NCBI RefSeq assembly: GCF_000006565.2
Contig: NC_031478.1
Location: 5,666,212 to 5,730,211, forward strand
Source: Toxoplasma gondii ME49
Lineage: Eukaryota; Apicomplexa; Conoidasida; Eucoccidiorida; Sarcocystidae
Direction of reading: 5' to 3'
Length of the DNA stretch: 64,000 nt
The notes beneath the pieces are model-generated. The model was not told the origin of the DNA, made no database searches, and was given only the letters and a program-made list of their open reading frames with translations. Both the position numbers and the translations under genes were made by a program. Shown here piece by piece: positions 1 through 12,700 of the stretch; the stretch's first letter is position 1; each line of letters opens with the position of its first letter.

Positions 1-3000
1 CCTCGCAACTTGCTGGCATCAACAAATCGCTGGATTCCTATCCTGTTAAGGCAGATGCACGGGAAAGCTGTACGTACCTCACAGTGACGGTATCACACTT
101 TTCTCTCACGAACTGTTCGTAGTTGAAATACAGACATATAAACTTTTTCTGTCGACGCATATGTAGGTGTGCACATGTTGATGAAGCTGTAGAACGATGT
201 AGTCAGAGAAACGCTGCCGGGCATTGAAATCAGTTTCATCGAACTTACTCGCCTGGTCAATCATAGCGCGCCAGTAGGGAGGAACATCTACCCGTGGTGA
301 TGCTTTCTCCAAATCTAAGGCATGAATCACCTCTTCCACTCTGTGTTGCGTTCTGCAGAAAAACAGTTGATAGAGCAACTCATCGTACAACTTAAACCGT
401 CCCTTCTTGTCTTCGCTGGAGACACGCGTAAGGTGGAAAGAGAGCGCGGGAAGGCATGCACGCATATGCTCCCCCGAAATTACGATGGTCGTGAGTAATC
501 GGCAGTGTGTTGTGTGCACAGGTGTCTCGCGTCTGAAGTCAACTGGAAAGCTTCGCGCGGCTGCGCTATGCAAAGTGAGAAGCATGATATGAGATCTTAC
601 CTCGACGAATTGACTCGAGACCGGAATAGTTCTTCGAGCAGCGGTTTTACCACCGGATTCTTGTCTGCAGACAAGGAAGGGGCGACATACAGGAGCTTAG
701 AACATATTGCGTGTTCGTAAGTATCGTGACCATGACACACTGCTTCCAATAACCTTCCAATAACGGTTTGGGAAATGCTTAGATGTGGCAATATTGAGTT
801 TCACCAAGTCTATTCACGAATGCAGAAAATGACAGTATTAGAAATGTCATCTGCGCATATTCCTTACATACTGCACAGGCTTCCTACACCCCACAAAATG
901 AAACCCTGTACATAATGAATGCACGAAAAAAAGTTCTCTCCAACCGAGAATTCTTAGCCAACGGTAAGGCACAGTCGAGTTCTGCAGCATTCACGAGGGA
1001 TCACTCAAGAATTTCCCGGTCTACAAGACGCATGCGCTGGGACTGTCGTGGATCTCAATTTCTGACTGTGCGTCTACCGACCAGCGCATCGCATGCAACA
1101 ACGATGCGGAGTACGATCTTTCATATGGACTGGAACAATCAAACCGACTTGATCTCAGTCGGAAGTGAATCGCTGCATTGCATCATTGCTACGAGACGCC
1201 ACATGTGAAATTTTTGTTTCACTCTCCACATTGAAAGCTTCATCAACAAGAAGCCGGTGTGCCCTAGCAGAGTCCAGCCCGTGTGGACTGTGTCACTCGA
1301 AGAGAATCTACCAAGGGGAGTTTACGACACTTCTGTTCGCAGTGCACTGCTGGGAAGGTGCAAGACGCATGTTACCCAAAAGAACTGTGACCGATGCGGT
1401 GCGCCGACTACGCCGGCCAGCTGGGGTGGGGGAAGCGAGGGAAGGGTGGGGGAAGAAACCCATGAGTGGGAGGACACTGGCTTGAGAACCACGGTGCAGG
1501 GATGTGTATACCAAATGGTCATACCATAAAGTTGAAACTGAATGACCGCGTGCGCCGCAATAATCATGTGGTCTCGCACCCAAGATCCCTGAGAAATAAG
1601 GCCGTTCTTCTCAGCCAGCAGATCGAGACAGGTGCGGACGACCTCCGGTCGAGGAAAGTTGAGGATTGTCAGCGCCTCCAAAATCTCCGCAATAGAGGCA
1701 GCCGGGAGCTCGGACAGCGAACCGCTTAAACAGGAAAATAGCTCCTCTCCATTCTCGACCGTGAGGAATCGCAGCAACGTTAGGCTGTTGAGGACACTGG
1801 CGAGTTGTTTTGGCTTAAAAGAATCAAGGTTATCAAATACCAAGGTGGCGACCCGTCGCAGGAGGAACCCACGGGTTATCCTGAGAACATACAAACGTGG
1901 GAACACGATTTTTGAAAGAATGGAATGAGATGACCCACCGAACGAGTCGCCACACTCAGATACAACGAACGAACGAAGATGGGCGAACGAGGGATCTGAT
2001 TCTCGGCGCGGACCCGAGTAGCCTCATCTCCTTGCCAGAACGAAGCCCTTAAAAAGACTTCATTCGAAGTGGCGTTCTTACCGACTTCGCACAATCCGAG
2101 ATTTGCTCACAGGAAGAGTGACCCCCGCAAAAAACACTCAGTATGTACAGTAGCAGATCCAGTCCCTGCTGCGCCCCACAGGAAGCGTTGACAAACAGGC
2201 ATAAAGATTGAGTCCTGCGCATGCAGACAGATCACAGTGAACCCATCCCACGATACTCCTGGTTGATAGAGCCGTGGCAAGAAGCAACAGCAGGAATAAA
2301 CGAAAAAGAAATGAAAATAAAGGAAAGCAACCAAAGCGTACATATATATATATATATATATATATAAACAACTGAATGCAGGCTTTTGCTAATACAGATC
2401 CGGGCATTCATGAGGGAAAGAGAGCTTCGGTAGAGCAAGGATTTCTGCGTGTTTACAATTGCAAAAAAAAAGCCGTCGTCACTTGGTCCGCTGCTTCTGT
2501 CTGAGAGCTCTGCTCTTCGTTTTCCACGACCAACAAAAGCCTAGCTACGTGAATGTTTCTACCTCCTCATCCCTTCGCGTACACTGGAGACTATCTATCT
2601 GGACAGTTACGACCGCCAGGAATGTCATTATTCGTCTACTCCAAGACAACGCCCTTGCAATGAACAGAGAAATTTGCTCCCATCAATACGAACCATAACT
2701 CACCGGGTATGCAATACCAATCAGGTACCACCTGAAGCTAAACTCCCTGTTACGCATTATGAAATGGGATTCCTACGTTTATCTGCAGACTGAGCTGTAC
2801 CTTCTAGTTCGGGCCTTCAGTACACGACTTACGAGTTCGCAGCAAGTGCCCGTAGAACCCCGACAACATCGTCACTGGTGAATCGGTCAATGTCGTCTGT
2901 GAGCTTCTCAATCATCAGGTTCGCCACGTCCCGGTTGAGACGTCTCATTCGCCGCAGAGAACCAAAGAGCAAGGTGACGTGAAACGGTTCCATCTCCGGC

Positions 3001-4453
3001 AACAGCTTCACGCATTCTGCTAGGACAAAGTCAGCTACAGTGTCAGTCGGTGCGCCTCGGAACCAGGAGAAAGTGAAAGCAATAGTCCCCAACTGCTTGG
3101 GAGTGAAAGCATTCTCTCGACGCACGACGACGCTGGCCATCCGATTCAGCAGCTGCGGAAGAAAGAGTAGAAACCGGCACACAAAGATCGACGGACCACA
3201 CCTGCAGAGCCGCCGCGCGTGCGCGTGTGTTCGTGCCAAATACTCTCAGCCTACTGTCACAGCAGTGTGTGTCCATCCGTGCTGTACATACTGCAAAAAC
3301 AAAAAGAAACTATGGCAATACACAGGATGAAATATCTCGAACAAGACTTGGTGCCCGACTCACTGCCGACGCCACATAAACGGGTTGTGAAGAGGGGGTT
3401 GACTTCCTACACAGAGCGCGCATGTTTCTCTCGCACACTAATCCACGGTGAATTCACATTCTGTTCGCGAGTTTTGTTAAGGACGGAAGCGACATCTACT
3501 CGTTCCGGGTAGAGATGTTTAATGCATATAAAGCGTCGCAATCCCAACTTCCTGGCTGGTTTTTCGTCCGAGAAACACATCGCTCAGAAGACTTCTATCG
3601 CCCGTGTTAGTCACGACAGCGAAGAGCAGCCAGAGGCGCTGCCACAGTTACAGTTTATCTAGAGTTTCTTGTGCACTGAAAAGAATCCCTACACCTGGGT
3701 TTCTTCTTTGCGCATCAGACGCACCGGCTCAACGACGTCGGGCGCACCTCGAAAGCCCCAGACCGCCCAACAGAGGTCTACGAGGCACCGAGCGTCGCAG
3801 TCATCAACATGTGGCGAAATGAGCTGAATAAGCCGTTGCAGGCGTTCGTCCTTCGCAACAGTTTCCAAGACGGCGTGTTTCTTGTCACACAGAGCAGACA
3901 CTCGTCGTAGGCAGCTGACAAGAAGATAGGTGGACGCCATCTCGTTGGAACCAGCAAAGTTAAGAACCTCAACGGGATCTTGCATCGCAGCTAAGGCGGC
4001 TGTCTGACCTCTGGCTTCAGTGTACATCCGTCGTTGGTTCCAGAACCCGTTGTGTGGGATGCCGTAAAGCTTTTCGATCAAGGGAGCACTTGTCTTTTGA
4101 CCAAGAGAGGCGGCTCCGCCGCCACCTGGTCTGTAGACCGCGTTTTCTTCATGCGTTAAACGGAGGGAGTTCCCAGGCATCAACACGCCACTCACCATTG
4201 GAGATGACGGGGTGTCAGCCACAGCTGACTGTGGTGAGCGGGCAAGGGAGACGCGAACGCCTACTGCTTTTGCAGAGGCGTTTGAAAAGCTCTTCGAGAC
4301 AGACAGTGATTTAGAAAAGACTACCTTGCGGAGGTTCTGATGTTCGAGTTGGGAATCAACTAAAATGCGGGCGCGCCGTCGGGAGCCCCGAACAGCCGAA
4401 TCTGCGACGGCCTGAGGCCGCCCACCCAGACGAGACCCAACCACAGCAGCCAT
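1..4453 (-). CDS. OPR/FAST-like helical-repeat protein, probably mitochondrial, 3' end beyond the left edge
   Basis: The gene starts at 4453 (MAAVVGSR...) with a basic, acid-poor leader that fits mitochondrial import. Exon 1 is 4453-3725 (donor GTGCGT), exon 2 is 3152-2833 (donor GTAAGT) and exon 3 is 1880-1525; their phases (0, then 2) agree. A further exon ends at 601 (GTAAGA donor) and joins in phase to 415-110. The acceptor of that penultimate exon, near 750-790, is unresolved. The protein is a chain of about 38-residue helical repeats, for example FTPKQLGTIAFTFSWF and FKPKQLASVLNSLTLL, typical of octotricopeptide/FAST-kinase-like RNA-binding proteins of apicomplexan mitochondria. Such proteins often end in a RAP domain; none is visible here, and it could lie past position 1. 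A very short intron (43-109) may lead to one more exon at the edge. RNA binding is inferred from the family, not seen directly. Confidence 0.72.
2342..2366. repeat. (TA)n microsatellite
   Basis: An uninterrupted TA run of about 25 bases lies in the intron between 1881 and 2832 of the OPR-like gene. Confidence 0.9.
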
Positions 4454-6135
4454 AGCGCCTTCAAATCAGTTTGACGAAATGCCTTAAGAAAGGGATCTTT
4501 ATGAGGCATACGCAGAAAGCCGAACACCCAAAAGGAGAATATATTTATGTATGACGCAGGAACGTAAAAGTACTGTCACACAGGAGACTCCTGCCGCAGC
4601 ACACCCAACAGAAGGAAACAGATGACGACAGAGAAAAACGGCAGAGGATGTAAGACGGCCTTTCAGGCCGTTCAGCACTGAGACACAGAAGAGCCTCTAT
4701 GCGAACGTCTCCAGGTGTGGAGTCAGACGATACACCTGCCAGCAGCGCCTCCTAGCCTATTGCTCGAAGCTACCTGCATTGTACAGGGGCAGCAACTGGA
4801 AGCAGATTTCCAACACTCCCTTCGTGTCACTCAGAAACGTGCTCAGCGCGTTTGTCGTCTCCAGTTCCACCGTTCGTGTTTGCCACAGGGTAAAGGCCGT
4901 AAAAAACTGTTGGTCGCGTGTCCTAGACTAATACGCAGATCACCAGTGGCGCTGGGACGTCATATGCTTGGGGCAGCAGATCAACACACTCGTTAACCCG
5001 GCGAATGGTTCAGCCGTGGGCCCCGGAGATGGATTTTGTATGGAGATGTGCACGAAGACAGTACATGTGCTGTATCAGTGAGGCTCGGGTAAACAGATGG
5101 AAAAACGAGAAGTTTTCAAGTGGGAGTGGACACCGGTGAAAACAAAACGAAATCTCAGAATTTCACTCGGGGCGCAACGCATGCATCCCAGCCCGCGTTC
5201 GGCCGTAAGCAGACGAACCGCTGTCCGGCATGTTACATAAGGAAAGGACGAACTGTTATCCAGAAGCTGGCCTTCTCCTGGTTTTTGTATAATCCAGAAG
5301 CAAAAAAAACAGAAGTGATCTGTAGGACTAAAGAAGGAAGTACAGGCCAGTTACGATTCTTGTGCAGGTGCTCTCCTGAGGCCCCGTTCCTGTAGCCTGT
5401 CGGGATGCCTTGTAGTCGTCCCTTGTGGAGGAACGACACACTAGTTTCAGTGATTCGTACTTGCCTTGTTTCTATTTCATAATTCTCAGGTCGCCGGAGT
5501 GTGTGTGGAGCACAATTGACATCCTTTTGGGGGGGGGCGCATAAACAGACTCTGGTTCGTAGTCACTTCTCGTGCTATGTAGCCGAACATGCTTTGCGAA
5601 ACAGTCAGCGTCCGAATTCTCCTATAAGTCCTTGGATCTTTATTTCCAGCATATCAAGCGCTCAATTGGTGAAGCAGAGGTTCGAGAGACCGATGAAGTC
5701 TCCCAACCATCTGTCTCGGTCATCTCCCTCTCTGTATCGGATCTCAAACTCAACGTGCACCACGGTGACAACCCCCGCGAGCTATGCTGCAAAAATTGAC
5801 CAACTGGAATACGGAATTTTGTTATCCACATTATACGCTGTTGCTGTGAACAGACACAAGCGTTTTTCCTTGACACTGTGTTTCAAACAGGTAGTGTCGT
5901 TTCGTGTTCGGCTGTCATATTTCGGCACTCCTCGTCAACCTCAAAAGGAACCGGGGACAGACTACGTGTGCACCGGTTCTGCTTGTTCCGTCTGCACTGT
6001 GGGAACTGGAAACTGCACCGGAACGAGATTAAAGCAGTGCCAATCAGACGTCTTACGCGCGCACTGACGGGATTTTGTCGTCACCCCCCAATGGCAGCTC
6101 ATAAAAACGCTTCCCAGCACCCTCGGAAAACGCAG
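4454..6135. other. Intergenic region upstream of the OPR-like gene
   Basis: No convincing gene is seen on either strand. The open frames are short, overlap each other and lack splice-supported extensions. A GCATGCA motif at 5179-5185, about 730 bp upstream of the OPR-like start, resembles the GCATGC-type elements known from Toxoplasma promoters, but a 7-mer is weak evidence. The region ends where the 172-bp tandem array begins. Confidence 0.5.
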
Positions 6136-7167
6136 AAGTGTAGGCTGTGCCGGGGCAAATAAGTTGCATGGTGGTAACTCCTCCATTCAGCACGAATCAT
6201 ACCTCAGAAAGCGCGACTCACGTGTCTAGTCAGCCAGCGCGTTTGTGTTAACAGTCGCGTCGCGTGATCCGAATGCGTGACTTCAGCTTGTGCTCGCGCG
6301 CAAACAAAAGTGTAGGCTGTGCCGGGGCAAATAAGTTGCATGGTGGTAACTCCTCCATTCAGCACGAATCATACCTCAGAAAGCGCGACTCACGTGTCTA
6401 GTCAGCCAGCGCGTTTGTGTTAACAGTCGCGTCGCGTGATCCGAATGCGTGACTTCAGCTTGTGCTCGCGCGCAAACAAAAGTGTAGGCTGTGCCGGGGC
6501 AAATAAGTTGCATGGTGGTAACTCCTCCATTCAGCACGAATCATACCTCAGAAAGCGCGACTCACGTGTCTAGTCAGCCAGCGCGTTTGTGTTAACAGTC
6601 GCGTCGCGTGATCCGAATGCGTGACTTCAGCTTGTGCTCGCGCGCAAACAAAAGTGTAGGCTGTGCCGGGGCAAATAAGTTGCATGGTGGTAACTCCTCC
6701 ATTCAGCACGAATCATACCTCAGAAAGCGCGACTCACGTGTCTAGTCAGCCAGCGCGTTTGTGTTAACAGTCGCGTCGCGTGATCCGAATGCGTGACTTC
6801 AGCTTGTGCTCGCGCGCAAACAAAAGTGTAGGCTGTGCCGGGGCAAATAAGTTGCATGGTGGTAACTCCTCCATTCAGCACGAATCATACCTCAGAAAGC
6901 GCGACTCACGTGTCTAGTCAGCCAGCGCGTTTGTGTTAACAGTCGCGTCGCGTGATCCGAATGCGTGACTTCAGCTTGTGCTCGCGCGCAAACAAAAGTG
7001 TAGGCTGTGCCGGGGCAAATAAGTTGCATGGTGGTAACTCCTCCATTCAGCACGAATCATACCTCAGAAAGCGCGACTCACGTGTCTAGTCAGCCAGCGC
7101 GTTTGTGTTAACAGTCGCGTCGCGTGATCCGAATGCGTGATTTCAGCTTGTGCTCGCGCGCAAACAA
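6136..7167. repeat. Six-copy 172-bp tandem repeat array
   Basis: The same 172-base unit begins at 6136, 6308, 6480, 6652, 6824 and 6996, and the array ends at 7167, so it is exactly six full units (1,032 bp). By eye the copies are identical except for one C-to-T change at 7141 in the last unit. Each unit holds a CACGTG core, a GTTAAC site and a G+C-rich end (GCTCGCGCGCAAAC). There is no long open frame through the array, so it is not a protein repeat. The near-perfect identity points to recent amplification or ongoing homogenisation. It lies between two minus-strand genes, downstream of the PPxY protein and upstream of the OPR-like gene. Copy number in the genome may differ from this assembly. 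Confidence 0.97.
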
Positions 7168-7736
7168 GGAGCAACTGGCGTGCTCAAAAAAATTCAGAAT
7201 TATCTCGTCCGCATTTGACCTTCACCGTACAAATGTGTACCCTTGTTATGAAGGTTCGCAGTTGCAAAGGAGACACTGACAGCGTCAGTCGACATATACA
7301 ACGAGGCTGTGGTCCGGGAATTGTTTGTTCATGACCGGCAGCAAGGATACCCTGACCAATAACTTGTTTCTAACGCAAACTGCACATTATACGAGCAAAG
7401 CTGGAATATGAACCATAATCTCTCACACGATATGAATGGCATGTACGCACCCATAGTTTTCGTCTTGCAGCATTGCCAGACAAAATCAATTGCCGCAAAC
7501 GCTCTCTCAGTTGCCCGAATGAAACCTTGAAGAGACTCATATAACCACCACCAAGCTGTTGGACAACACGTCCCTCCAACACGTGCGACAAGGCGGCGCG
7601 GCCGTCCCCCAAAACATCATGACAAGCCGAGGTCCACTTTCAGTTCGCACTGTACGGGGCTTTCTCCGGGGAGAAGTCCGAAAGTCGGCGCTGCCAGAAA
7701 CGGAGGATGAACTGACACGTAGGGGTATCTGAGGTT
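7168..7736. other. Downstream region of the PPxY membrane protein gene
   Basis: This stretch lies between the tandem array and the stop codon of the minus-strand membrane protein. It is probably that gene's 3' untranslated region and flank. No other gene or structured element is seen. Confidence 0.45.
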
Positions 7737-8531
7737 TCATCCACTACCAGGAGCTCCTCCGTCTGTATATTCAGGCGGCCTGTCCCACACTTGCAATCCC
7801 GGTACTCTATTCCATGCCGAGTCACGCATCGTTTCCTCGTACGTTGGTGGTAGGCGTGGAACCATAGGAACACCACGTGCGTCTAAACCTGTCCTTCCAG
7901 GCCTGCCATGATCCTGCGCCTGTTCTCGCAAACGGGAGCGAGCAGCGGTGTCTGCGTCTTCTTCCTCAGTGCCCTCTGCTCTAGATGTGGGCTCAGGAGC
8001 ATCTCTCCATCGGAAGGGGCGACGCGTCCACTCCTGTACTGTCGCCGCTGTCTCAGCAACGTACGCTTCCAAGTTTTCACGCGATCTAAAGAAACGAAAG
8101 GCGACGCAAATTGCTAACACAGCAGCCAGAGGCACCACGTCCATCAGAAATTTTCTTCCGCGTTTTACAGCCGCGGACCGCGGGGGCCTCTCTGAGGACT
8201 GCCACGACATTACAGAGAATCTCACCCGGCCATATTTGGCTTGTCTCCGTTGCCTACTGGTAGTAGATGTACTCTCGTCTAAGCCAGAACGGGTTTTATG
8301 GCCCTGTGCTATATCCTCAACAAGCCCTGCTGACTCGTGGCCCCCGTCTGACACGGCAACGTCCATGTCATTGGCCGCAGAGCAATGCCCAGTCAACACA
8401 AGAAAACAGGACAGGCAAATTAAGCATACAAGCGAAAGAGCGAAAAGATGCACAATAGGACGGTCATGTCGATTGCTTCGTCTGGACCTTTCTGGGCAGA
8501 AAACGCCCGTCAGATGAACGGGCACGGTCAT
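7737..8531 (-). CDS. Secretory single-pass membrane protein with two PPxY motifs
   Basis: This is a single exon of 264 residues. A 25-residue basic N-terminus is followed by a strongly hydrophobic segment (about 26-48) ending in GHCSA, read as a signal peptide. A second hydrophobic stretch (about 129-148), flanked by KRGRK and RFFRSRE, should span a membrane once. The segment between them (about 52-125) is acidic then basic. The C-terminal tail (149-264) is charged and ends with two PPxY motifs, PPTY at 228-231 and PPEY at 252-255, which are ligands for WW domains. Signal peptide plus one membrane span in a short protein is the usual build of Toxoplasma dense-granule proteins, so export to the parasitophorous vacuole is an inference. 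I do not recognise the family. The ATG at 8531 is the first in frame. Confidence 0.75.
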   Translation of the reverse strand: MTVPVHLTGVFCPERSRRSNRHDRPIVHLFALSLVCLICLSCFLVLTGHCSAANDMDVAVSDGGHESAGLVEDIAQGHKTRSGLDESTSTTSRQRRQAKYGRVRFSVMSWQSSERPPRSAAVKRGRKFLMDVVPLAAVLAICVAFRFFRSRENLEAYVAETAATVQEWTRRPFRWRDAPEPTSRAEGTEEEDADTAARSRLREQAQDHGRPGRTGLDARGVPMVPRLPPTYEETMRDSAWNRVPGLQVWDRPPEYTDGGAPGSG

Positions 8532-9799
8532 TGGGCCCGTTGCAAAACGTTAGCGCTAACGCGGTTCACCGCATGACATAATTGAATACGCCCGAAGTTC
8601 AAAAGGCGACTACAATCGCCAGCTTGAAACAGGCAACACGAAAAACGTTTCTCCCCACAAACCTCCAAAATGGCCTCCACAGGCGAACATGGGTTCCCTT
8701 TAGTGTCCCAGCCGTGGGATGCCACACGCCTTTACTACGAGGTTTTTGGTTGAAAGCCAGATTATTCCAGAAATGTTCCGCAGAGAGACGAATTTTTAAG
8801 TGACTTCGAATCACATCAAATTATTTGCGTTGCACTTCTAAGACGTACTTACCTTCAAGTGGCCGCTACGATGTCGCGAAGTGACACTAAACCGTACGCT
8901 GGTACGTTTGGGGAAAGCGACGCGTCTCCCTGCTGCTGGTTGTTCCGCCTTGATTCAACATGGGCGGTTGTACAGTCACGCTCTGCATCGAAGAATCCAT
9001 TTGTGGAAGGACCGATTAACCGCAGTCGCTTACTCGACGTTCTTTTGACTGGAAATGTGGTGTTGCCTCCGGTGCCTGGTCGGCGTGAAGCAAACTATCA
9101 CACGAGAGACGCCTGGTGATACCTGTCGTAAGTAACTTCTTCGCATACTTGCCTTCACGCGACGAGGGTAGATTTCATGGAAGCACTTTGTTTCTGAGCC
9201 TACAGCTATTGGGCAGACGTTCATAAAAACGCAGCGGCACCATTTAATTTACGTGTCCGTTGACAAAGCAGTGGCTGTTCCTGTGTACAGGTCAATTTCA
9301 TGTATAGACACATGGCAACTACTTGTGTGCTCGTATTAGCAAAGGGGACCATGCTGTAGATGCACTCGAATGGGGCCGGCGTCTGCCGATATATTTTGCC
9401 AGCAAAAGATACGGCGACAGTACGAAGAGGTTGGGTACGACTGCGTCTCGAAGGAGACCGTCCACAACGTTGACCACACGGTAACAAGAGTGCCTATGAC
9501 ATAGGACTCTCAGTATGACAGAGTATAATGTTAGTGTGCAATTTAACAGCTGCACGAGTTTTTTTGCTGTTGCCACTCGAGTGTACAGTGCACAGTGACG
9601 GTAACTGCATGAGTGTTCGGACACTCAGTTGACTGGTAGGCATAGTAACCGACTTGCGAAAATGGAACGAATGGGAATTATCGAAGAAGGGGCTTCCAGA
9701 CTCTACCTCCGGCTCTTCGCTTTCACAAGAAATTGTGGCAACCTTCACAGCACATTCTACAGTGTGCGCCTACACGGCGCTCACTGAAAACAACTACTC
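8532..9799. other. Intergenic region between the PPxY gene and the RNA exonuclease gene
   Basis: It holds the promoter side of the PPxY gene and the 3' flank of the exonuclease gene, both on the minus strand. Short open frames here have no supporting splice structure. See the separate entry for the WGAGACG motifs. Confidence 0.45.
8784..9111 (-). promoter_or_regulatory. Two WGAGACG heptamers upstream of the PPxY gene
   Basis: AGAGACG occurs at 8784-8790 and again at 9105-9111 (plus-strand reading), about 250 and 575 bp upstream of the start codon of the secretory protein. The heptanucleotide A/TGAGACG is a known promoter element of Toxoplasma dense-granule and surface-antigen genes and works in either orientation. 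A seven-base degenerate motif is expected by chance every few kilobases, so this is only suggestive. Confidence 0.3.
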
Positions 9800-12700
9800 T
9801 CATACACCCACACCTGGCCGTATGTAAAAGCCTATCCAAGGGCCCCCACCAGGGCCCTGAAACTCACCACGTGCTTTTTCGAGTTCTCTTTCCATTGAAG
9901 AGGTCCACGTAAGCTCAGGGAAAGTGCCATTACCACTTGAGTTGATATCAGGGAAGGCGTTGTCCAGCTGATATACAGACTCTAGCGCTGTCGAAGTTTT
10001 TACGGGTGCCCGCTGCTCAGTCAAAAACTCTTGATCAATCGCCTGGGACTGAAGAAGCGTCGTCTGCGTGGCCTCACATGCGCCAGTACACATCTTGCCG
10101 TACGGATGTGAAGGGCTCCCGTCACTGTTGGTTCCGTCGCTCACAGATGACCCGTGACGCACTTCTGCTTCTGCAGGATTCGACCTCTGTGTCCCTCCCA
10201 AGCCGGACGACAATGCTGATCGCAGCGCCGCGAGGCTAAGATAGCGGGCTGCGTTGCCGCAAGGAGAAACCAGAATCAGGAGGTCATTTTGACGCAGTCC
10301 AGCCAATAGAGTGAACAACAAATCATCTAGCTCCAGTAACGCAGACAAAGCATCTTTCCGGCATACCGAAGGAAAGAGCAGTTGAGGATTCTGAGTAAGT
10401 CCGTACCCACAGGTACGCAGAATGTCTTTTTCGTCTACCTGCGCCGCCTCGTCGCCATCGTCGGAAGTCTCGCTCTCCCGGCTGAGGTCTCTATCAGAGT
10501 CGATCTTCCCTGAACTACCCTTGATTCGAGCCGGGTTTTCTCTTCTCTGTCCCTCAACGTGTACGTCGAATGCTCCCTCTGTCTCTGTTGGTACTTCAGT
10601 GCAGGCTCCACTTGCGACGTCGTCAGTGCACGCGTTCCCGTTCCCTCTCGCCCCATTCTCTGCTCTCGAAGCGACATTGTTCACGCCCCATCTTCCGTCT
10701 AGATGCTGCAGAGTCTCGCTGTGACGTCTGACCACACAGTTCGTTCTCAGTTTCTGTTGAAGCCGCAAAATGTTCTGAGCCCGTCGGTTGAAAGCATACA
10801 AGTGAGCTCTTGGTATTCCCGCTGTCCTGTTACACATTCTTTGGTAGCTTCGAAGGACGCAAACTCCGATGGGGAAAAACGTATCTCTCTGTTGTGATTC
10901 CTGCAAGCAACATTGCCTTCCCTCTCTGTCGCTTCCGCCACGCTGACTACTTCGTCGCTCGCGCTCTTCGCATACAGAAGACTGTGCAGGCGCCTCAGGT
11001 CTTGCCACCACTTCGCCTCTTGGAGTTGCTACCGATTTCTGACCAACCGATAGAGACTCCGAGCTTAAGACACTTCTGCGGTCTCCACGTCTTGCGTTAC
11101 TCCTCGCTGTTGCCTCACATTCACCCAAAGCCGCATTCACTTTGCCAACATGGGGAATGTGACTCTCAGCTCTCTGGTCAGATGTGTCAGGGATCAGTTG
11201 TGTGTTGCCGCAAGGAACGGCTCGGAGGTTCTGTGACCTGCCAGAAACTTTTGCCCCGTCGACAAGGCTTGTATCTCGTAGCATCGGTTGCTTGCGGCTC
11301 ACATTCAACGCCCTTAGACACGTTTTCACAACGTCTTCATCATTTTTCTCCAGAAAAACTCTTGTTCCCTGAGGGAGACATTCAGTTCACACATGAGACA
11401 GAAAACAAACAGTGAAAGAGCCACATGGACTACGGGGCTTAAGCTGATGTTGCTCCTAACTACCCTGTGGCAGCACAGCCGTGGACGCCTGAGCGACTGA
11501 ATATGTGAACAATCTCTGCGTTCCAGAGTCACTGTAACATATTTGCTTTTCTTGCTTTGGTGTCAGCCACAGCCACGGAGATGGACGCATGCATACGCGG
11601 TCTCAGACTCGTGCAAAACATATCTTAAGCAAACGCTGCAAATGAGATTTTTGGGTGAGAACCATACTCCACCGCAGTTCTGAGAGCATAGTGTAAAAGG
11701 CTTCTTCTTTTAGCCTCCGACTTACCCTGAAAGCTTCTGTGCATGGATGCAGGAAGGAATCGACCAGGATGAGATTCAGTCGGGGGTCCTCGGATTTAGC
11801 AGGCTGGCACAGATTCGAGTCGCAAGCCCTTGCATTCGTCAGGTCTGTGTGGTTGCACGATTTGCTTGAAGATGACACCTCCCTTGACACAAGGTGCCGA
11901 TCAGCTGAGAAGTGTCCCGAGTTGTTCGCCTCTGCACGATGTCGGGACACCGCGGTATTTGGAGACACCGTGGTAACTATCCTGTCTACTTCCATTGGTA
12001 CGCACATCTCTGGCTTTTCTCTCGAACCGGATTTTTTCATCGAAGCTGTGTTAGTAGACGGAGGAAATGCGTCTGGTTGTCCGCACGAGAGGGACAACTC
12101 GCACCCCGAACTGAGTCGTTCATTCGGAGAGATGTCTTCTCTCGTCTGCTGCTGACAGCGAAGGGCCCTGGAAGCCACAGCCCGGAGGGCGCGGCCCAGA
12201 GGCTCGTATTGCTTAGACAGCACCCCGAATTCGGGTCCTCGCTGCACTTTCAGCTTCGCAAGATTCAGCGTTGCTCTCGCATCCTCGAGAGAATCATGGC
12301 CTCGCTCGCGTCTCAGCTTCTGCTCGGGAAGAAAACAGTTGACCAGACGCTTCAGAGAGTTCTTCAGGCCCAGTATGGCATGGGGATATAGAATAGAGGT
12401 GTCTATACACCGGAGATGGACAAGCTTCAGCGCGTGCAGATCATTTTCTAGAGAATGACCGACAAGCACTGCCTCAGGGGGCAGGATCTGGGAAAGCCGG
12501 CGATGGACGTCTTCAAGCGAAAGCTCTGCTGAAGCAAGATGGCGTTCTTCCAGTCCAGAAAATCGGGTGAGGTAATCGATTATCGGCCCTTTGGGGCGAA
12601 CGAAGACGTCGAGCAGTGCTGTGCCGTTGCTGTCGATGACTGACACGCGCCCCACTTCGGTGCCCAACTTCGTCAAAACCATTTCGCAATCCAACGCAAA

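Noticed and set aside
5501..6162. Overlapping plus-strand frames next to the tandem array
   Set aside because: No motif, no consistent frame or splice structure; likely chance open frames.
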